From Eopsaltria australis (taxonomy: Eukaryota; Chordata; Aves; Passeriformes; Petroicidae): a stretch of 64,000 nucleotides of DNA. Every line of letters begins with the position of its first letter. The first letter of the stretch is position 1. Under the pieces are notes generated by a model. That model was not told where the DNA came from. It searched no databases and saw nothing but the letters and a program-made list of their open reading frames with translations. The stretch covers positions 3,224,001 to 3,288,000 of the forward strand of contig JAVTVJ010000076.1 of NCBI GenBank assembly GCA_034509425.1. Direction: 5' to 3'. This document shows, one piece after another, positions 13,565 through 25,891 of the stretch. The position numbers and the translations under genes are program-made.

Positions 13565-13855
13565 TTGCTAATTTTATTTTTCTTGGCTTCAGTTTCCAGT
13601 CATTAGATGTTGCTCCACCTTATTTTGTTAGATTAAAGAGCCCTTTGCTTCCCAGTAATATTTCCCCATGAACCTTGCATGGATTTTTCTAATCAAGTTG
13701 CCTCTTCATCTTCTTTTTAATAAGCTTAGCAGATTGAAATCTTAAACTCCCTTACTGTAAATAATTGTCTCTGTTCCTCAGACTGTTTTTGGAGCCTTTT
13801 TTGTTCATCTTCTCCAAATTTTTGACATGCTTTGTAAAACAGACTCCAGAGTCAT
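13565..13855 (-). mobile_element. Ancient CR1-like LINE remnant, antisense to the gene
   Basis: The plus strand matches, in order, the reverse complement of an old CR1 subfamily I know best from turtles and crocodilians: TTTCCAGTCATTAGATG, GATTAAAGAGCCCTTTGC, TTCCCCATG, TTAATAAGCTTAGCAGATTGAA and TTCTCCAAATTTTTGACATG. The element is therefore in minus orientation. The same ordered landmarks occur at 19780-19975 and 39817-40185, which supports a repeat rather than chance. It is heavily diverged and truncated at both ends; boundaries are approximate. Confidence 0.65.
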
Positions 13856-15072
13856 GCATGGTATGTCTGAGAAGAGGAAACATGGACAGGTTAAATGATG
13901 CTCCTGTGCTAGCTTTTTGCATCCCACTCCTCTTTCCTGCAATGTCCATGTTCAGGGGCTGTGTGGCTGTTAACCCATTTCATTTTCTTTCTCTCCTTTT
14001 TGACTGCTCCCTTCGGTTAATGTTTGGATAGAGAGATAAAGACAGATTCCAGGGTAATGTTACTGTTTTTTTCATAGGGTTGCTCATTTGCTGTGGGCCA
14101 AAAGAAACAAGCAAGAAGGACAGAGCGAGGGAGTGAGTGGGAAGATTACTCTTTTTCTAGTAAAATATGCATACTCTGTTTTCAGTATAATGTATATAAC
14201 TGAAAAGAGAAAGACTTTTCCTAGCTGGAATATTCCAAATACTTCCTTGTCTGCTCTGGCCAGCCATCCTGTGCCAGCACTGCTCAATATGCAGGACCAC
14301 TTGCTCTCCAGGGCAGCCTTCCCCAGCAACCAGGATCCTCTGCAGAGCTGCCTCTGCTTGCCTGCACCTCCCTCACCACTGATACAAAACACCTGAAGCA
14401 GATTGGCACAGATTTTGCAGAAGGGCTCCCACAGCAGTGTCTTGTACTGTACGGAGTACAAAAGATGCGGATCTTCATGTAAAGGAAGAGGACCCTGCAC
14501 AGAAGTCCCTTGCCAGGACTTTTATCAGAATCTTTTTGAGCATCCTTTGCCTTTTTTCTCCATCGTTTCTTTCTGCTTCAGCTTTGCTGCACTTATGATC
14601 TTATTTCTAAAATAACCAGGAGCAAACCCTTCTTTTTAAAATAGCTTCCCAGTCCTCCAGGCAGAGGACACATGGGTCGGACTTTGATCTCTTTATTAAT
14701 CTACTAAAGAGGATGTGTGAAAAATCTGGGTTACTCTGGGCATTAGCCAGACTCTTTGAGAAAAAAATGCCTCCTTCAAACAGATTATTATTGAGAGTTA
14801 ACAGCTTTCATCCTTGGTGCTAGCAATGTGAGGATTTCTGCTGGTACCATCCCCACATTTGGTTTGGTTGGGAAGGCTGCGGAGGTGGGCACAAGGCGTG
14901 CAAGGGTTTTGAAACCCCAGAAGTGCTCAGAAAATAAAGCAGAATTTGTCATGTGCTGTAGGGACAAACAGATCCAGGGCAGAAAAATACATACAGAGAG
15001 GCTATAATAATGAAGAGAGTTCCCAGTTTGTTATTCATGTGTGTCTAGAAATGCAGTACCCACAAGTGCTTT

Positions 15073-15096
15073 AAAAAAAAGAAAAAAAAAAAAAAA
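15073..15096. repeat. A-rich homopolymer tract
   Basis: Eight A, one G, then fifteen A. No adjacent retrocopy or LINE end was recognised, so it is treated as a simple tract. Confidence 0.9.
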
Positions 15097-16362
15097 GCAT
15101 AGCCAGTAGAGTGAAATTATACCATCAACTGTTGTTCTTCTGAGTTACATTAGGAGTGTATTTCTACAGGAGATCTTCTGCAAGATTTTGTGAAAGTTTG
15201 AGGTATCTGAATTTTACATGATACCTGCCACAGTCACAAAATTGCACTTTTCATTTGTTTTTCTTGCCCCTTGGGCTGAAAAGCTGAGCCTGTGCATATC
15301 CAGGGAATAGCAAAGTTCACTCAGTACATAGGCATCGTATTTTGCTGTGCCTCTGAGACCAAAGAGAAAGGTGGATCTGCCACCACTAAAGGGATGCCAG
15401 GGGCAGCCCATATTCCTAAAAGTTCAACAATGTGGCTCAAGCCATGCAGGGTGGCAACAAATCCCTTTTGTCAGGGCAGCATCATGGTTTGTCCCATTGT
15501 TTTCAAGCACTTGGAGCAAGTAGGGAATGGAACATGGCAGCAGTTTAGTCTTCAGTGGGGCTTCATGATTCCTCTCAGCCTGGTTTTACTGCTGAGTTTT
15601 ATTGAATTGTGTGCCAGTGATGGAGGGTGTTAAGCTTTGACAGAGGTTATTCATAAATTAGAGGTTTTTTCCCTGTATTTGTGCTTTTGAAGGCATTTTT
15701 TTTTTCTTCCAGCATTGTCCATTCTGTAATTTTTCTTTGTCCATATAAGATTTTCGATGTTTTCCCCAAGCAAAAGATATTAAAGCAGGATGAATATGCA
15801 TATTTCTTTAAATAAGTAGAGGGATGTGATGGAAGATACAAAAATGGTAATAAAGCCTAGTCAGGTAAAAATGTTGGCACATCTTATTTCATTTAATTCA
15901 TAAGTGGAAGAAGATAGAGAATTTATTTGACTAAGCCTCTGGTTCAGTGTCTTGATGATATGTTTGGAAAATTGCTCTGAAATTGATGTGTAAGTGACCT
16001 TGAAGATGTCATATTTAAGTGATAGCTCATTTTGATGTGAGGTTGTAAGCCTTCCCCCCTGGCCTCAAATAAAGCAAGCAAAGGAAACCAGCATTGAATT
16101 TGAGTCATTTCAAGGTAAAGAGGGAAGAAACTGTCCTCAAAACTCAAAATATAAATAGCCTAGAAGGTTAAGCACCTAACCTGAAATGTGCCTCTATTTC
16201 AGTGCCATTAAGATGCTGCTTCACTGGGAAGTTTGCCCTTGTGGCATCAGTCCCCCAGCCCTGGTGTCAGCCTTGGAACACCTGGGGAGATGTGACCTGA
16301 CTCTGGAGAAAACTCAGTCCTCGTGGTGGGTGGCACTGCCAATTCAGTATGCAACATTCACA

Positions 16363-16438
16363 CATATACATAAATATATGTATGTGTTTTATATATATAT
16401 ATACAAAATAGTATCTATATATATATATATATATACAA
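16363..16438. repeat. AT/AC dinucleotide microsatellite
   Basis: An imperfect array starts with CA/TA units near 16363. It then has two (TA)n runs at about 16390-16403 and 16416-16434, split by a short interruption (ACAAAATAGTATC). Open frames crossing it on both strands are artefacts of the repeat. Confidence 0.9.
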
Positions 16439-16834
16439 AGTAATACTGATACATTCATCAATATTAATGAATTAATATATGATTATTTACAATTTAAAAT
16501 ACATTTTAAATAATTATTTTTGTTTGAGAGGGCAGTGGCCAGACCAGAACTTGACTATTTCCTTTAGTTTGTTGAACTTCCCCTCTACTTGTAGTAAATT
16601 AGGTTACTTCTATGTTTTTCAGCCTGAGGCAGGGCTGGCCAGGATTTCTGCTCAGGCAGGACACCCACCCCAGCCTGGTGTTGAGGTCATGCCAGTGTAG
16701 GCTGTGCTGATGGGCTGTACCTGATTTAATGGCCCTGACAGAACACAACTGCAGCTGCACTTTGCATTGAAGTCACACAAGTATCCCTGACTTTGGCTGG
16801 GCTCTTGGCTGCCCCAACACGTCAGAGGTCTGAG

Positions 16835-16886
16835 GAATCACAGAATAATTACGGTTGGAAAAGACAATCAGCTCCAGCCGTTAAAA
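16835..16886 (-). mobile_element. CR1 3'-end fragment, antisense
   Basis: AATCACAGAATAATTACGG and GTTGGAAAAGAC, followed by TCCAGCCGTT, match the reverse complement of the avian CR1 3' end in order. Only about 50 bp are recognisable, which fits the extreme 5' truncation usual for CR1. The copy is old. Confidence 0.6.
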
Positions 16887-18347
16887 GTTGGGAGTTTCCA
16901 TATGTACCTGTGCTGGATTTCAACCCAACTGGCCATGTTTGATCTAAACCATTGCCTGGTGGTTTCCTCTGTGAGCAGGAGTGATTTACAGCCCCTCTGT
17001 GCACTGGTGACCTCCTTTGGGAAAAGCCAACAATTTGAATTTGCCTCTGAAACACATGATGGCACGTCATGTCCAGCCAGAGTTGTAAGCTGTACATTAT
17101 TTACCTACTTATCTATTGCATATTCAATATTATATTCATTAACACTTTGAATGTCCTTGGCACAATTCTGGCTAGTTGTGATGGTCATGATACTGTGTGT
17201 AATATCATGGTAAAAGGTTTATTTGCAGACTAATTCGGTGTTGTTGGAAATAGCATTACTGAGGATTGGTTTTCTAATTCTCTTTTACTGCTCTGGGAAC
17301 TCAGATGTGATATTCACCACAGAAAGTGCTCTTTCAGGTAACAGTAAATTTGTATATCCAAAACATCAGTAAAAAGGAGAAAATCAGAAGTTAAGCCCTA
17401 GACAGGAATGTAACCTGTCTTTCATTGTCTGGCAACGGTGGTTTGTTGTGTATGTTTTGTATTTGAACCAGATATAAGAATATTAGGAAGTTGTAGGTAT
17501 GTATAGCCTCACAAAGTTAATATTGCTTTTGGACTCATTCCTGGGCATGATCTAATCTCCATTTAAGTCAGTGGAGATTTTTCTTCTTGCTTCGATAGGA
17601 ATTGAGTTTGTGTTTTAATACGCAGTAAAGCCTACAAAATTTGTGCATTAAAATAAAAACAGGAGGGCACACTTTGCGCAGTGGGGGGCCTTAAATGAAG
17701 GCGTTGAAATAGCATTTAATCACCAGAGTAAGGAGGTAGATTTTCAAAGCTGCTGGCTGCGAGCGGTGGGGGGGATGAGCGATAGGTCTCCTTCATGCTC
17801 TGGTTGAGCTTGTGGCTGGTGTGATACCGCTGCCCGCATTCAGAGCTGGCCCTCGTTATTTATGGCTTGAGAAGGCTTTGAAAAGGGGTGAATATAATCT
17901 GTGGTTTATTCTGATTCCCACTGGCTCCAGTGGTCCCAGTGTGCTGAATCAGTCTGACATCAGTTCACATCTTCATTGTGTTAATCCGTTGGGTTTATTC
18001 ACAATTTACCCTTTAATGGAAATAATGAATAAAATATCTCCCAAAAGATGCGTGCACTCTGCTTTCATGCACACGGAACTGTTCTGTGTGAAGGACCTGA
18101 ATTAAAAAGAAATAAATGGGTTAGGTATAATGTTAGTTTTCTTGAAATCATAAATATTCTTCCTTAATTGGGTGTGAAATTCCCGTCTACAAATCATGAC
18201 ATTTTGGTTGATTTTACATTCACTGGTTTGATGAATAATGGGCTTGCAATATTTTTTAAACTTTTCCTGCCTACAGTAGCTCTCCACTAAGTGTCCTTCA
18301 AAAATCACATCTCTGCTCAATGCAAGGAATTTGAATTAGCTCTGACA

Positions 18348-18355
18348 TTTGCATA
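18348..18355 (+). promoter_or_regulatory. Perfect octamer ATTTGCAT
   Basis: ATTTGCAT is the consensus for POU/OCT transcription factors. One exact copy is here and another is at 50313-50320. A site this short is expected by chance about once per strand in 64 kb, so this is only a pointer. Confidence 0.2.
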
Positions 18356-19779
18356 TATACTCACAAATCTTTCCATGGCCCCCCTGTGCACCAATGCGTG
18401 GGGGCAGGATCCAGCCAGATCTTGGGGGTAGGAGCATGGGTAGGCAGATGTAAAGCCTTCATCTTGGTGCAGCCAGATGAGGTATGTAAGCTTTTTCTTC
18501 CCCGTCTGTATTTTAGACAGAAAAAAAAATTTAAAACTCATTATTCAACTGTTTTCTTCTCAAGCTACTTTTATTTATTGCTTTTTTCCCAGCAAGGCAA
18601 TGTAAACGAGGACCTTTGGCTGACAGCTCGGTGACAACCAAGGTGTTGTGTTTACTGCCAGGAGACTCACAGAGTCTTTGATAAAGGATCATGAATAATT
18701 AGTAGCATTTTAGAATCAGTGATTTTTCTGTTTCTTCCTTCAAGGGCTGTAACAGCCCTGAGTACTTCACTGTTAGTAGGCATTCCTGACGGCCTCATTT
18801 CTGTCATTTCAGTTTGGGGACAAACCAGCTTCTCTTTGTAGCTGGTTTGCACTGAGCCCCTTTGTTTGGAAGCTGGAGGAGGGAAAGGCAGATGGGGGCT
18901 CTGGAAATGTGTCTTTCTAGCATTTCACAGCCAAACCAGACGTGGAGCTTGGACATATTGAGTGAGTTTGCTGGTGTCCTGGGGTCTGGAGTCCCATGCA
19001 TTACCCTTAGTCCTTCAGCCACCCTAAAGGTTATGTATTTTCATAGTGACTTTAATCACTAGACCTTGCATTTGCACTAGCAAGGAACTGGCTTTGGGTG
19101 GGAATGGGCATGCTGTACTCTGGGAGTATCTGGGAGTGTGTTACTGTAGTGTCACTTTCATCCTGGGCTGTTGCTTGTGAGGAGGACGTGTTCTGCCTTT
19201 GCTGCCTCCCACTCCTCCTGCCCACCTCTATGGCCACTCCTGGGCCAGGCTCTGGAAATAAGTGGGCCATTCACCTTATCTAACCTTTCCTGATTTCCCA
19301 GTCTGAGATGCACATTTGTGCAATTAGCTCATACTCCTGAAAAGAGTTGAGGTGAATGAGCAACACCTTTTGTCACTGAGGCTCTTCTCAATTGATAACT
19401 GGGCTGATGCAAAATGTCCTCCTGCAAAACCACTGCAGTATTTTGAAAAAGAGAGAATTAAGTATTTTCTGTAGTATTTCTGTATGATGGTTTTTGGAAG
19501 AGTAGCAGATACTTCCTAGTCAGTCTTCTTTCCCCATATCTTGTTCATCATTTGCTGAGGGTATAGTTACTTATACTGGCAACTTTTATAACATGGGCTA
19601 CTGAGTCACTCAGCAAAATCACATTCTACATTAGTTTCTGCAGCTAAGCCAATGACTTGGGTAGAAGAATAGGTTCTATTGTCTTGTCTCAGTACCAAGG
19701 TGCCAAATGATGGGAGATTCTGGCCTGTCCCTGACAAGCAGTTGCTCCTGCCAGATATCCTCCCTGTTGAATATTTGCA

Positions 19780-19975
19780 CTCTCCTTTTTCTGCCATTGA
19801 CTTCCAGCCGTCAGACCTCAGTTTGCTTTTCTCAGCTAGATTAAAGAGCTTTGTTACTCTCTTCTGACTTTTCCATGCACAGCTTCATACAGACCACCAA
19901 ATTGTCTTTTAATCTTGCCTTGGAAAAAACTAAACAGAATTGAACTCCTTTCAATGTTCGTGCTATTGAGGGTAT
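19780..19975 (-). mobile_element. Ancient CR1-like LINE remnant, antisense to the gene
   Basis: The plus strand carries GACTTCCAGCCGTCAGA, GCTAGATTAAAGAGCTTTG, CAAATTGTCTTTTAATCTTGC and AAACTAAACAGAATTGAACTCC, the same ordered landmarks as the copy at 13565-13855. These correspond to the reverse complement of an old CR1 subfamily. Ends are not resolvable. Similarity to the 13.6 kb copy is strongest in the AGATTAAAGAGC and CAGATTGAA-like blocks. Confidence 0.6.
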
Positions 19976-22900
19976 TCATGAAGGATGATCTGACTTTTAG
20001 GAGGAACGTATGTGTGTAGCAGATATCCATGGCGATGGGCACCTATGTAAACAGCCAGGCTGACAGCTCCAGTAAACATTCTCTTAAAGAGCTGTGGCAG
20101 CTCCATCCATCACACTACCTATATACACAGTTCTGTCAAATATGTAAAGTAAACAAACAGGGGGCACCAAAGAGGCGATGAAAGGAATAATACTTTTCTC
20201 TAATTCCTTTTTGTTTTAAGGGCCTCTCAGGTTTCTCATCCTGATAGTAAATACATGACTTTTAGATATTTTTGAGTGGACCACATCATTTGGAGTGGTC
20301 TGGTGACACATACACAGCGAATCAGTGGGGGAGGAAAGAGGAACATCCAGTTTGCAGATTCTTCATCCACTTCATCCACTAGTTTCTTTTTTTAACCTTA
20401 ATCATTCATAATGGTGTGTCTCATTGTGTGCAGTTGCAGGAGCCATACAGAAAACATTATCCCATTATTTTCTCAGGGAAAAAGGGAAAACAAGCCTTAA
20501 AGAGAAACAAGCACAAAACCTTCACATTGCTGGCACACTGCCGAGCCCAAGGGCTGTACTTAATTTACATATAAATATGCTGAGGATTTTAATCAGGAAC
20601 TAATGCACTCCGTTGTTATTTTTCACTTACAGTGTTCATAATGCATGTGGTGTTTGGCAAATTGCATGGGGCATGTGTACTTGGAGAAATGCAGTGGCAA
20701 GCATATCAGTGGCACTGCTTTTTGGATTGTTGGCTGGCTTTATTTCTGAGGCTGCTCTGGGCCTCAGGTAGTGCTGGCTCCCTTCAGGGATACTGCAAAA
20801 TCCAGCCAAGGGCAACATTTAGAGCTGGCTCACAGATGTGTGGTTGGATTTCAGCTGTCTCATGTAAAAATGAAGTAGTGCCTCCATGGTGTACCGTCCC
20901 AGTGGAGGAGAACATCTGTTTTATCTGTCTTGTTCAGAAATGTGTCTGCAAAATCTTGGAACTTTTTGGTTTTTAGTCCCTTGGAAATTTTCTTTGTGCT
21001 TCTTCATATTTCTTGATTTGTTTAGTTCAGGCATCGTTACTTTGTTCACATTTCTCTTTTAATTAGCAAGCAGCTGGAAAGAGTGCACCACAAAATCCGC
21101 CCAAGGAAAGCCCGTAGAGCTGCTCCCAAAGACCTCTCCTCCCTTCTGCTCTCCTGGTCCTGAAAACCAAATTCTGTCTTTCTGTAGTATTTGTTAATAT
21201 CTGGGAGCTTTGAAGTAAGTGATTTGTTGTCTGAATTTATTGTGATTTTCTCCAAGGATATTCCTCTCCTTTCTCTCAGGTAAAGTGAGTGAGAGCCTAT
21301 CTGTGGACTGCCCTAGGGAATATTTTGCGGCTCCTGATGTCAGCTCTGTCAGCCTATTTTCATTCAGGCCATAGTGATGAAGAAGCAGTGTTGATGACCA
21401 AGTGTCATTATTAGTCTCAAGGGTCAGCACCTCATATGAAGATTGCATTTGATGTCCCTCTGGAAGGATGTCGTCCATACCTGTGTATTTGGGCAGCTTG
21501 TGTATTTTTATGGGTAGTACCTTTATACCCATATGGATGTACAGCAAGAAGGCATTTTGTGCAGAACATTCAAGAGCATGGAGGAAGGTGTTCCCAGGGT
21601 GATGGAAGGATTTCCATGTGAAAAACCTGAAAGTGAACAAAAGTCTTCTTATTTATCAAGCTTCTGTGTGGTGTTGACAGGTGAAATGACAAGACCTATT
21701 CAGGAAAAGGAATTAATTGTATCTGGGACCTTTTAATAAATCAAAAGTAAAAGTAAGAACCAGTGTAGCAGACCTGTTGGCAGTAGCTAATGCTTGTTCA
21801 ATGATCCTTCCCTTCTGAAATACAGAAATGAAAAGTAACTCTTGCCAGGAGTTATAAAGTGAAGGAATGACTTAAAAGATAGATTTATTACCACCTCAGT
21901 ATCGGTGAAATTCAGCTTCATAAATGTAGGTTAATCTGCTAAAACCTTCTGTGCTCTCACTGGGGGAGAGCCCTACTTATTTCAAATTTTGGTTAAAGAT
22001 CTAAAATAATTCTTCTTGTCTTCTGAATAAATCATCATCTCTAGGTTCACTAATATTCATCTTTTTTCCTTGTTCTTTCCTATGTGGATATATTTTTTTA
22101 TTTATTTCTATGGGTTGTTATGGGCTCCTCTCATCCCTGCAGTGTAATTTCTCTTCTGGACTTGCAGGCTTTTTTCATCACTGTTCACCATATATTTCAC
22201 CCATGTTTCTACAAAAACTCACTACATGGCACAGGCTGCTGCCAACAAGAATATTTAGAATACACTCTGCCTTTGCCCTCCAGTGCTGCCCTGCTCACCT
22301 ACGATGCGTGAATGGTACATCTGAGTGAGAAGGACATGGATCTGAGGTTACTACGAAAAGACCTAAGCCTGTACATGACCAGAATCAGTGCTGCTCCATT
22401 CCCCTTTCTCTCTTATGTGGCTGATCAAATGTTAGGAGTATGCTTGTCAGTTCAAGCTAGCATTAAAAGACATTAAAAAATAATCCAAAATTTGAAGGAA
22501 ACCTGTAGTATTAAAACCCAAAAAGTATCTTATAAGACAAGAGCAGATACATGCGGCACCTCTGTGACGGTGTGATTGAGTTCTGTGCTACCTTGAAAAC
22601 TTTTCTAAGACTTCAAGCTGTCATGGAAACAGTGCAGTCAGATACTTAAAAAAAACCCCAAAAGTCAAAAAGACAAGCATATCTTTTATTAGTGCTGAGC
22701 TTAGAGCACCTCTGTCCTCAGTGATTAACTGATTATTTTGTTCTAAATAGCATCAAACACAGCTGAGACTAAATTCAGGTTTCTTGTATTCCTGTTTTGC
22801 TCTGCAATTTCTCCATCATTTTCCCAGCTACTAATGACATGATTTGGTGGTTTGCAAACTGTCTTTTTGAGTATTTATTAAGCTTGAGATCCACTGCATT

Positions 22901-23134
22901 AGTGTGTCTTTCAAGATTTAACAATGCTGTTTTAGGAGAGGAGAATGTTCTTGATATATATGTCACAGAAGTGGTGAGGAAGTACATTTGCTTATTTTGA
23001 TGCTGGTGTGACTTTGTGTGTGGTACTGGTGTATTTGGTCCTCTGTGCACCCACAACCAGTGCTTAAGCTAGTGAAGGTTTGGACTATGCCAATACAAGC
23101 AAGTCTTAGAGTGATAGAAAGAGTTTCTGCTATA

Positions 23135-23197
23135 TCATAGAATCATAGAATGGTTCGGTTTACAAGGGACCTGAAAGATCCTTTGGATCCAACCAGA
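23135..23197 (-). mobile_element. CR1 3'-end fragment, antisense
   Basis: ATCATAGAATCATAGAATGG holds two units of CATAGAAT, the complement of the CR1 terminal 8-mer ATTCTATG. It is followed by TTTACAAGGGACCTGAAAG and GGATCCAACC. This is the extreme 3' end of a CR1 LINE inserted antisense, about 60 bp long. It lies about 0.9 kb before the exon. Confidence 0.85.
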
Positions 23198-23926
23198 TGA
23201 AAACCAGGTGTTCATTTCAGGATGAGGATGGATTTCTAAAGCACTTCAGGCAGAAATGAGGTGGATGGAAGCCCTTCATGCCAGGGACAGGGATCGTACT
23301 TCGATCCCTCTCTGTGGCTCTGTTATACAAAGACACACTTTCTCTTGTGTTTCTTAGGACCAGGTAGGAAACCAACTGATGTTTTCTTACACCAGTAGGT
23401 AAAGTGACCAAGCCCTTCCCTCCTCTGTGATAAAAGAGGGTATACCCATTGTGTAAGGGCCACCATGTGAGCTTTTCATTACTTGTTACCCAGGATTTTG
23501 GCAATGAGTGAGCTCAATTTTAAATTTACCGTCTGTTTTCTGTACTTGGATGGATTCATTTTAAATTGTCTCCTAGGTTTCCTTCTTTAGCAAGGACACA
23601 GGCAGGAACTTGAAAAGAAAAGCCACCTTTCTTGTGCAAGTCATTGTCAATGGTTATATCCCTCCCTACCAAGGTTTATACAAGTTTGCATCACAAAGCA
23701 GTAAATTGTGGTGTTTCTTCTGTTACTCTGCCAGCTGTAGTTCTAGCAAAGAAATGGCTGTGACATTAGGACATTTATGAAGAGCCATCCTTTTACCTTC
23801 CCTCCCACTCAATTTCTTGGGACAAAGGATTGAGATGTTGAGCTGAGTTCACAAAACAATTCCTGAGCTCAGGATTCTGTTTTCATTTGTTGCACAACTT
23901 GAATTTTTCTGCAGGTGGAATGTTTG

Positions 23927-23961
23927 TTATATGTTATATGTTATATATGTTATATGTTATA
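23927..23961. repeat. TTATATG heptamer tandem array
   Basis: Units run TTATATG, TTATATG, TTATATATG, TTATATG and a partial TTATA. One unit has a TA expansion. The array ends 104 bp upstream of the exon, inside the region that normally holds intronic splicing signals, and is likely length-polymorphic. Confidence 0.9.
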
Positions 23962-24034
23962 GCTGACCACATTTCCACCAGATGAAAATAGATGTTTTAT
24001 TGATTTATTTCTTCAAATTTTATTGATCTTATTC

Positions 24035-24065
24035 CTGACATCCTGTGTTTGCTGTTTTTCTGCAG
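24035..24065 (+). other. 3' splice site of the FAT exon (branch point, polypyrimidine tract, AG)
   Basis: The acceptor is CAG at 24063-24065, preceded by a T-rich tract at 24041-24062. A CTGAC match to the vertebrate branch-point pattern sits at 24035-24039, placing its adenine 27 nt before the AG. Reading into the exon from here restores the split glycine codon and the cadherin frame, which fixes the exon start. Confidence 0.85.
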
Positions 24066-24380
24066 GAGTTATCTACACAGCAGATATTCTTGACCGGGAG
24101 ACGACCAAATCCTACTGGTTGACGGTGTATGCAACTGATCACGGTGTTGTCCCACTCTACACTACCATTGAAGTCTACATTGAAGTGGAGGACATGAATG
24201 ACAATGCCCCTCTCACCTCTGAGCCTATCTATTACCCAGTCGTCATGGAAAACTCTCCAAAGGATGTATCTGTCATTCAGATCCAAGCCCAGGACCCTGA
24301 CTCCAGCACTAATGAAAAACTGACTTACCGGATTACAAGTGGAAATCCCCAGAACTTCTTTGTAATCAATCCCAAAACAG
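24066..24380 (+). CDS. FAT3: Internal exon of a FAT-family protocadherin, probably FAT3 (likely exon 3)
   Basis: FAT proteins are giant single-pass membrane cadherins with about 34 extracellular cadherin repeats; they act at the cell surface in adhesion, planar polarity and neurite patterning. The exon has 104 complete codons plus a glycine codon split at each end, so both introns are phase 1 and the 315 nt exon is symmetric. Visible calcium-binding cadherin motifs, numbered from the first whole codon, are LDRE at residues 8-11, YATDHG at 21-26, EDMNDNAP at 41-48 (linker between repeats), MEN at 60-62 and DPD at 76-78. The exon therefore joins the C-terminal half of one repeat to the N-terminal half of the next. 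From memory of the family, [16 protein letters not shown] and SGNPQNFF look more like FAT3 than FAT1. A 315-nt exon after the very large second exon also fits FAT1/FAT3 gene structure. No stop or frameshift is present. FAT family is near certain; the FAT3 assignment and exon number are inference. Confidence 0.9.
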
Positions 24381-24386
24381 GTAAGA
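24381..24386 (+). other. 5' splice site of the FAT exon (GTAAGA)
   Basis: ACAG|GTAAGA matches the vertebrate donor consensus closely. It cuts after the first base of a glycine codon that completes the KTG commonly found at this point in cadherin repeats. Reading through the donor soon loses cadherin similarity, which supports this boundary. Confidence 0.9.
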
Positions 24387-25891
24387 AAACCCTGTTGCCT
24401 CAGGGCAGTGGGAAAGTGCAATTTACATATTTATCAGCTTTCACCCCTTCAGGGTGCACTGGTGTTGCATTGCTTTCCAGACCTCTGTTTTCTGGTTGCT
24501 GATGTGTCTAAAGCGTTCTGTTTGCATCGGTGCGCGAAGGCACTGGCAGATGATGCGCTGCAGATGTGCTGCTGCAGCAATCACTCTGCCCTGGGTCACT
24601 GAATCACTGCTGGCTATTGCCTCTTCCCTGCATCTACAGGGATGAGACTTTGCTGCACTGAGTCTGCAGAGCAATGCTAGAAAGCAGGTTCAAGCTGCTG
24701 CAGGTTACAGAGCACTGTTTCATTCTTTATAAGTTGGTGTAGCACCACTGAAGTGATGGTTGTCCAGCATGTGTAATAAGGCTCCGCATTAAAGTAGGTG
24801 AATTTAATTCTACAGCTTGCTTTATACAAAAAGACAGTTTAGATGACCTAAAAGTCCCTGTGGCCTTTAAAAAAATCCATGTGATTGCATTGATTTGTAA
24901 CAGCTGGGGATGTAGCCTGTGGGTGCCCTGTGGCAGAGATGGTGATTGTTTTAAGTTTAAATACTTTTGTTAGCTGGCAGTGGAGCATGGCACCCGTGCA
25001 GAGCAGCTCTGCACGTCTGTACCCTAGGTGCCTTTGCTGAATGAGGCTGATAAAGGAATTGCCCCAGGAGGTGTAGCCCGAGGTTGTGGATGCTCTGCTG
25101 GGTGCCTACCTGCGCTTGGCAGCAGGTGTTCCTCACTCCAGTGTCTACCCAGCTTTGCTGACTCATAGGGCTTGTTGGGACCCTCCAGCATGATCTGGAG
25201 CTAAACAGTCGAGGGGATCTTTCAGAGCAGTATGCTGATCTTTTTGAAGGTAGTTCAGAGAATTCACACAGTGCCCCTGCTTGTTTTCATGCTCCTAGTT
25301 TTGTTCTGGAGTTTTGATTTTTTTTAAGTTTATTTATATCTGCTGCAAATTTTTAAACAGCTAGAAAACTCGAAGGAATAGACGTGAAAGGGAACATTTT
25401 TAATTTTGCATATGGAAATGATGTTCACTAAATAGGTTTTCAACATTTGGTTAGGCAATCCTATTGCAATGTGTGACATAAGAAGGGGTCAGGATCTTCT
25501 CAGGCATAAGCCCAGGTGAAGAATTATGGAGAATGTATAATCACTGTGTTCAATCTGCTGAGCCCTAAGGCACATATCTCACTTATTTTTAACACTTGGA
25601 GTGGCCGAAGATGCTCTTCCATCTGCATCCCTTCTCCCCCTCCCCACCCTATAAATCCCATCTGGGCAAAGTAGCAGAGTTAGGACTCACAGTGTTTAAT
25701 GCTTGTGCTTCCCTTCCCTTGGCTCCTCCCACAGAGCAATCTGCTCAGCAGAGCCCTGCTTATCTGCCAGAGTGAGCCTGTGACAAGGACTGGAGCTGGG
25801 CATGTGACAGCCCTGCAGCACCCTGGGCTGGTGGCACACCCTGTGGGTTGGCTCTTTGTGCCTCTGGCAAGCAGGCAGCAGTACTTTTCCC

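Larger units (their letters stand above)
1..24065 (+). other. Upstream intron of the FAT gene (partial, at least 24 kb)
   Basis: No exon-like segment with both splice sites and a recognisable protein was found here. Open frames are short (up to 142 aa), lie in all frames and match no family I recognise. The content is ordinary intronic DNA. Separately annotated items are an L2-like LINE candidate, a diverged duplicated segment, four CR1 fragments, a dinucleotide repeat and a heptamer array next to the acceptor. Between those items I see nothing identifiable in 1-3249, 4291-5759, 6421-7315, 8561-13564, 13856-16362, 16886-19779 and 19976-23134. The transcription direction is that of the exon; the intron status is inferred. 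Confidence 0.75.

Noticed and set aside
14084..14500. 138-codon minus-strand frame
   Set aside because: No recognisable protein; partly overlapped by frames on both strands; consistent with chance.
16186..16461. Open frames on both strands across the AT microsatellite
   Set aside because: Their residues are IYIYIY repeats produced by the dinucleotide array.
18580..18640. Exon-like segment with TTTTTTCCCAG acceptor and a following GTGAC
   Set aside because: It encodes no recognisable cadherin or other protein and the donor is poor; such acceptor-like strings are common in T-rich introns.
24029..24421. 130-codon open frame on the minus strand opposite the FAT exon
   Set aside because: It is the shadow of the cadherin exon; the plus strand has cadherin motifs and matching splice sites, while the minus translation has no recognisable feature.
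24957..25230. Possible degenerate sense CR1 (GAGGTTGTGGATGCTC, GAGGGGATCTTTCAGAG)
   Set aside because: Only two short resemblances, with wrong spacing and no 3' terminal 8-mer; too weak to annotate.
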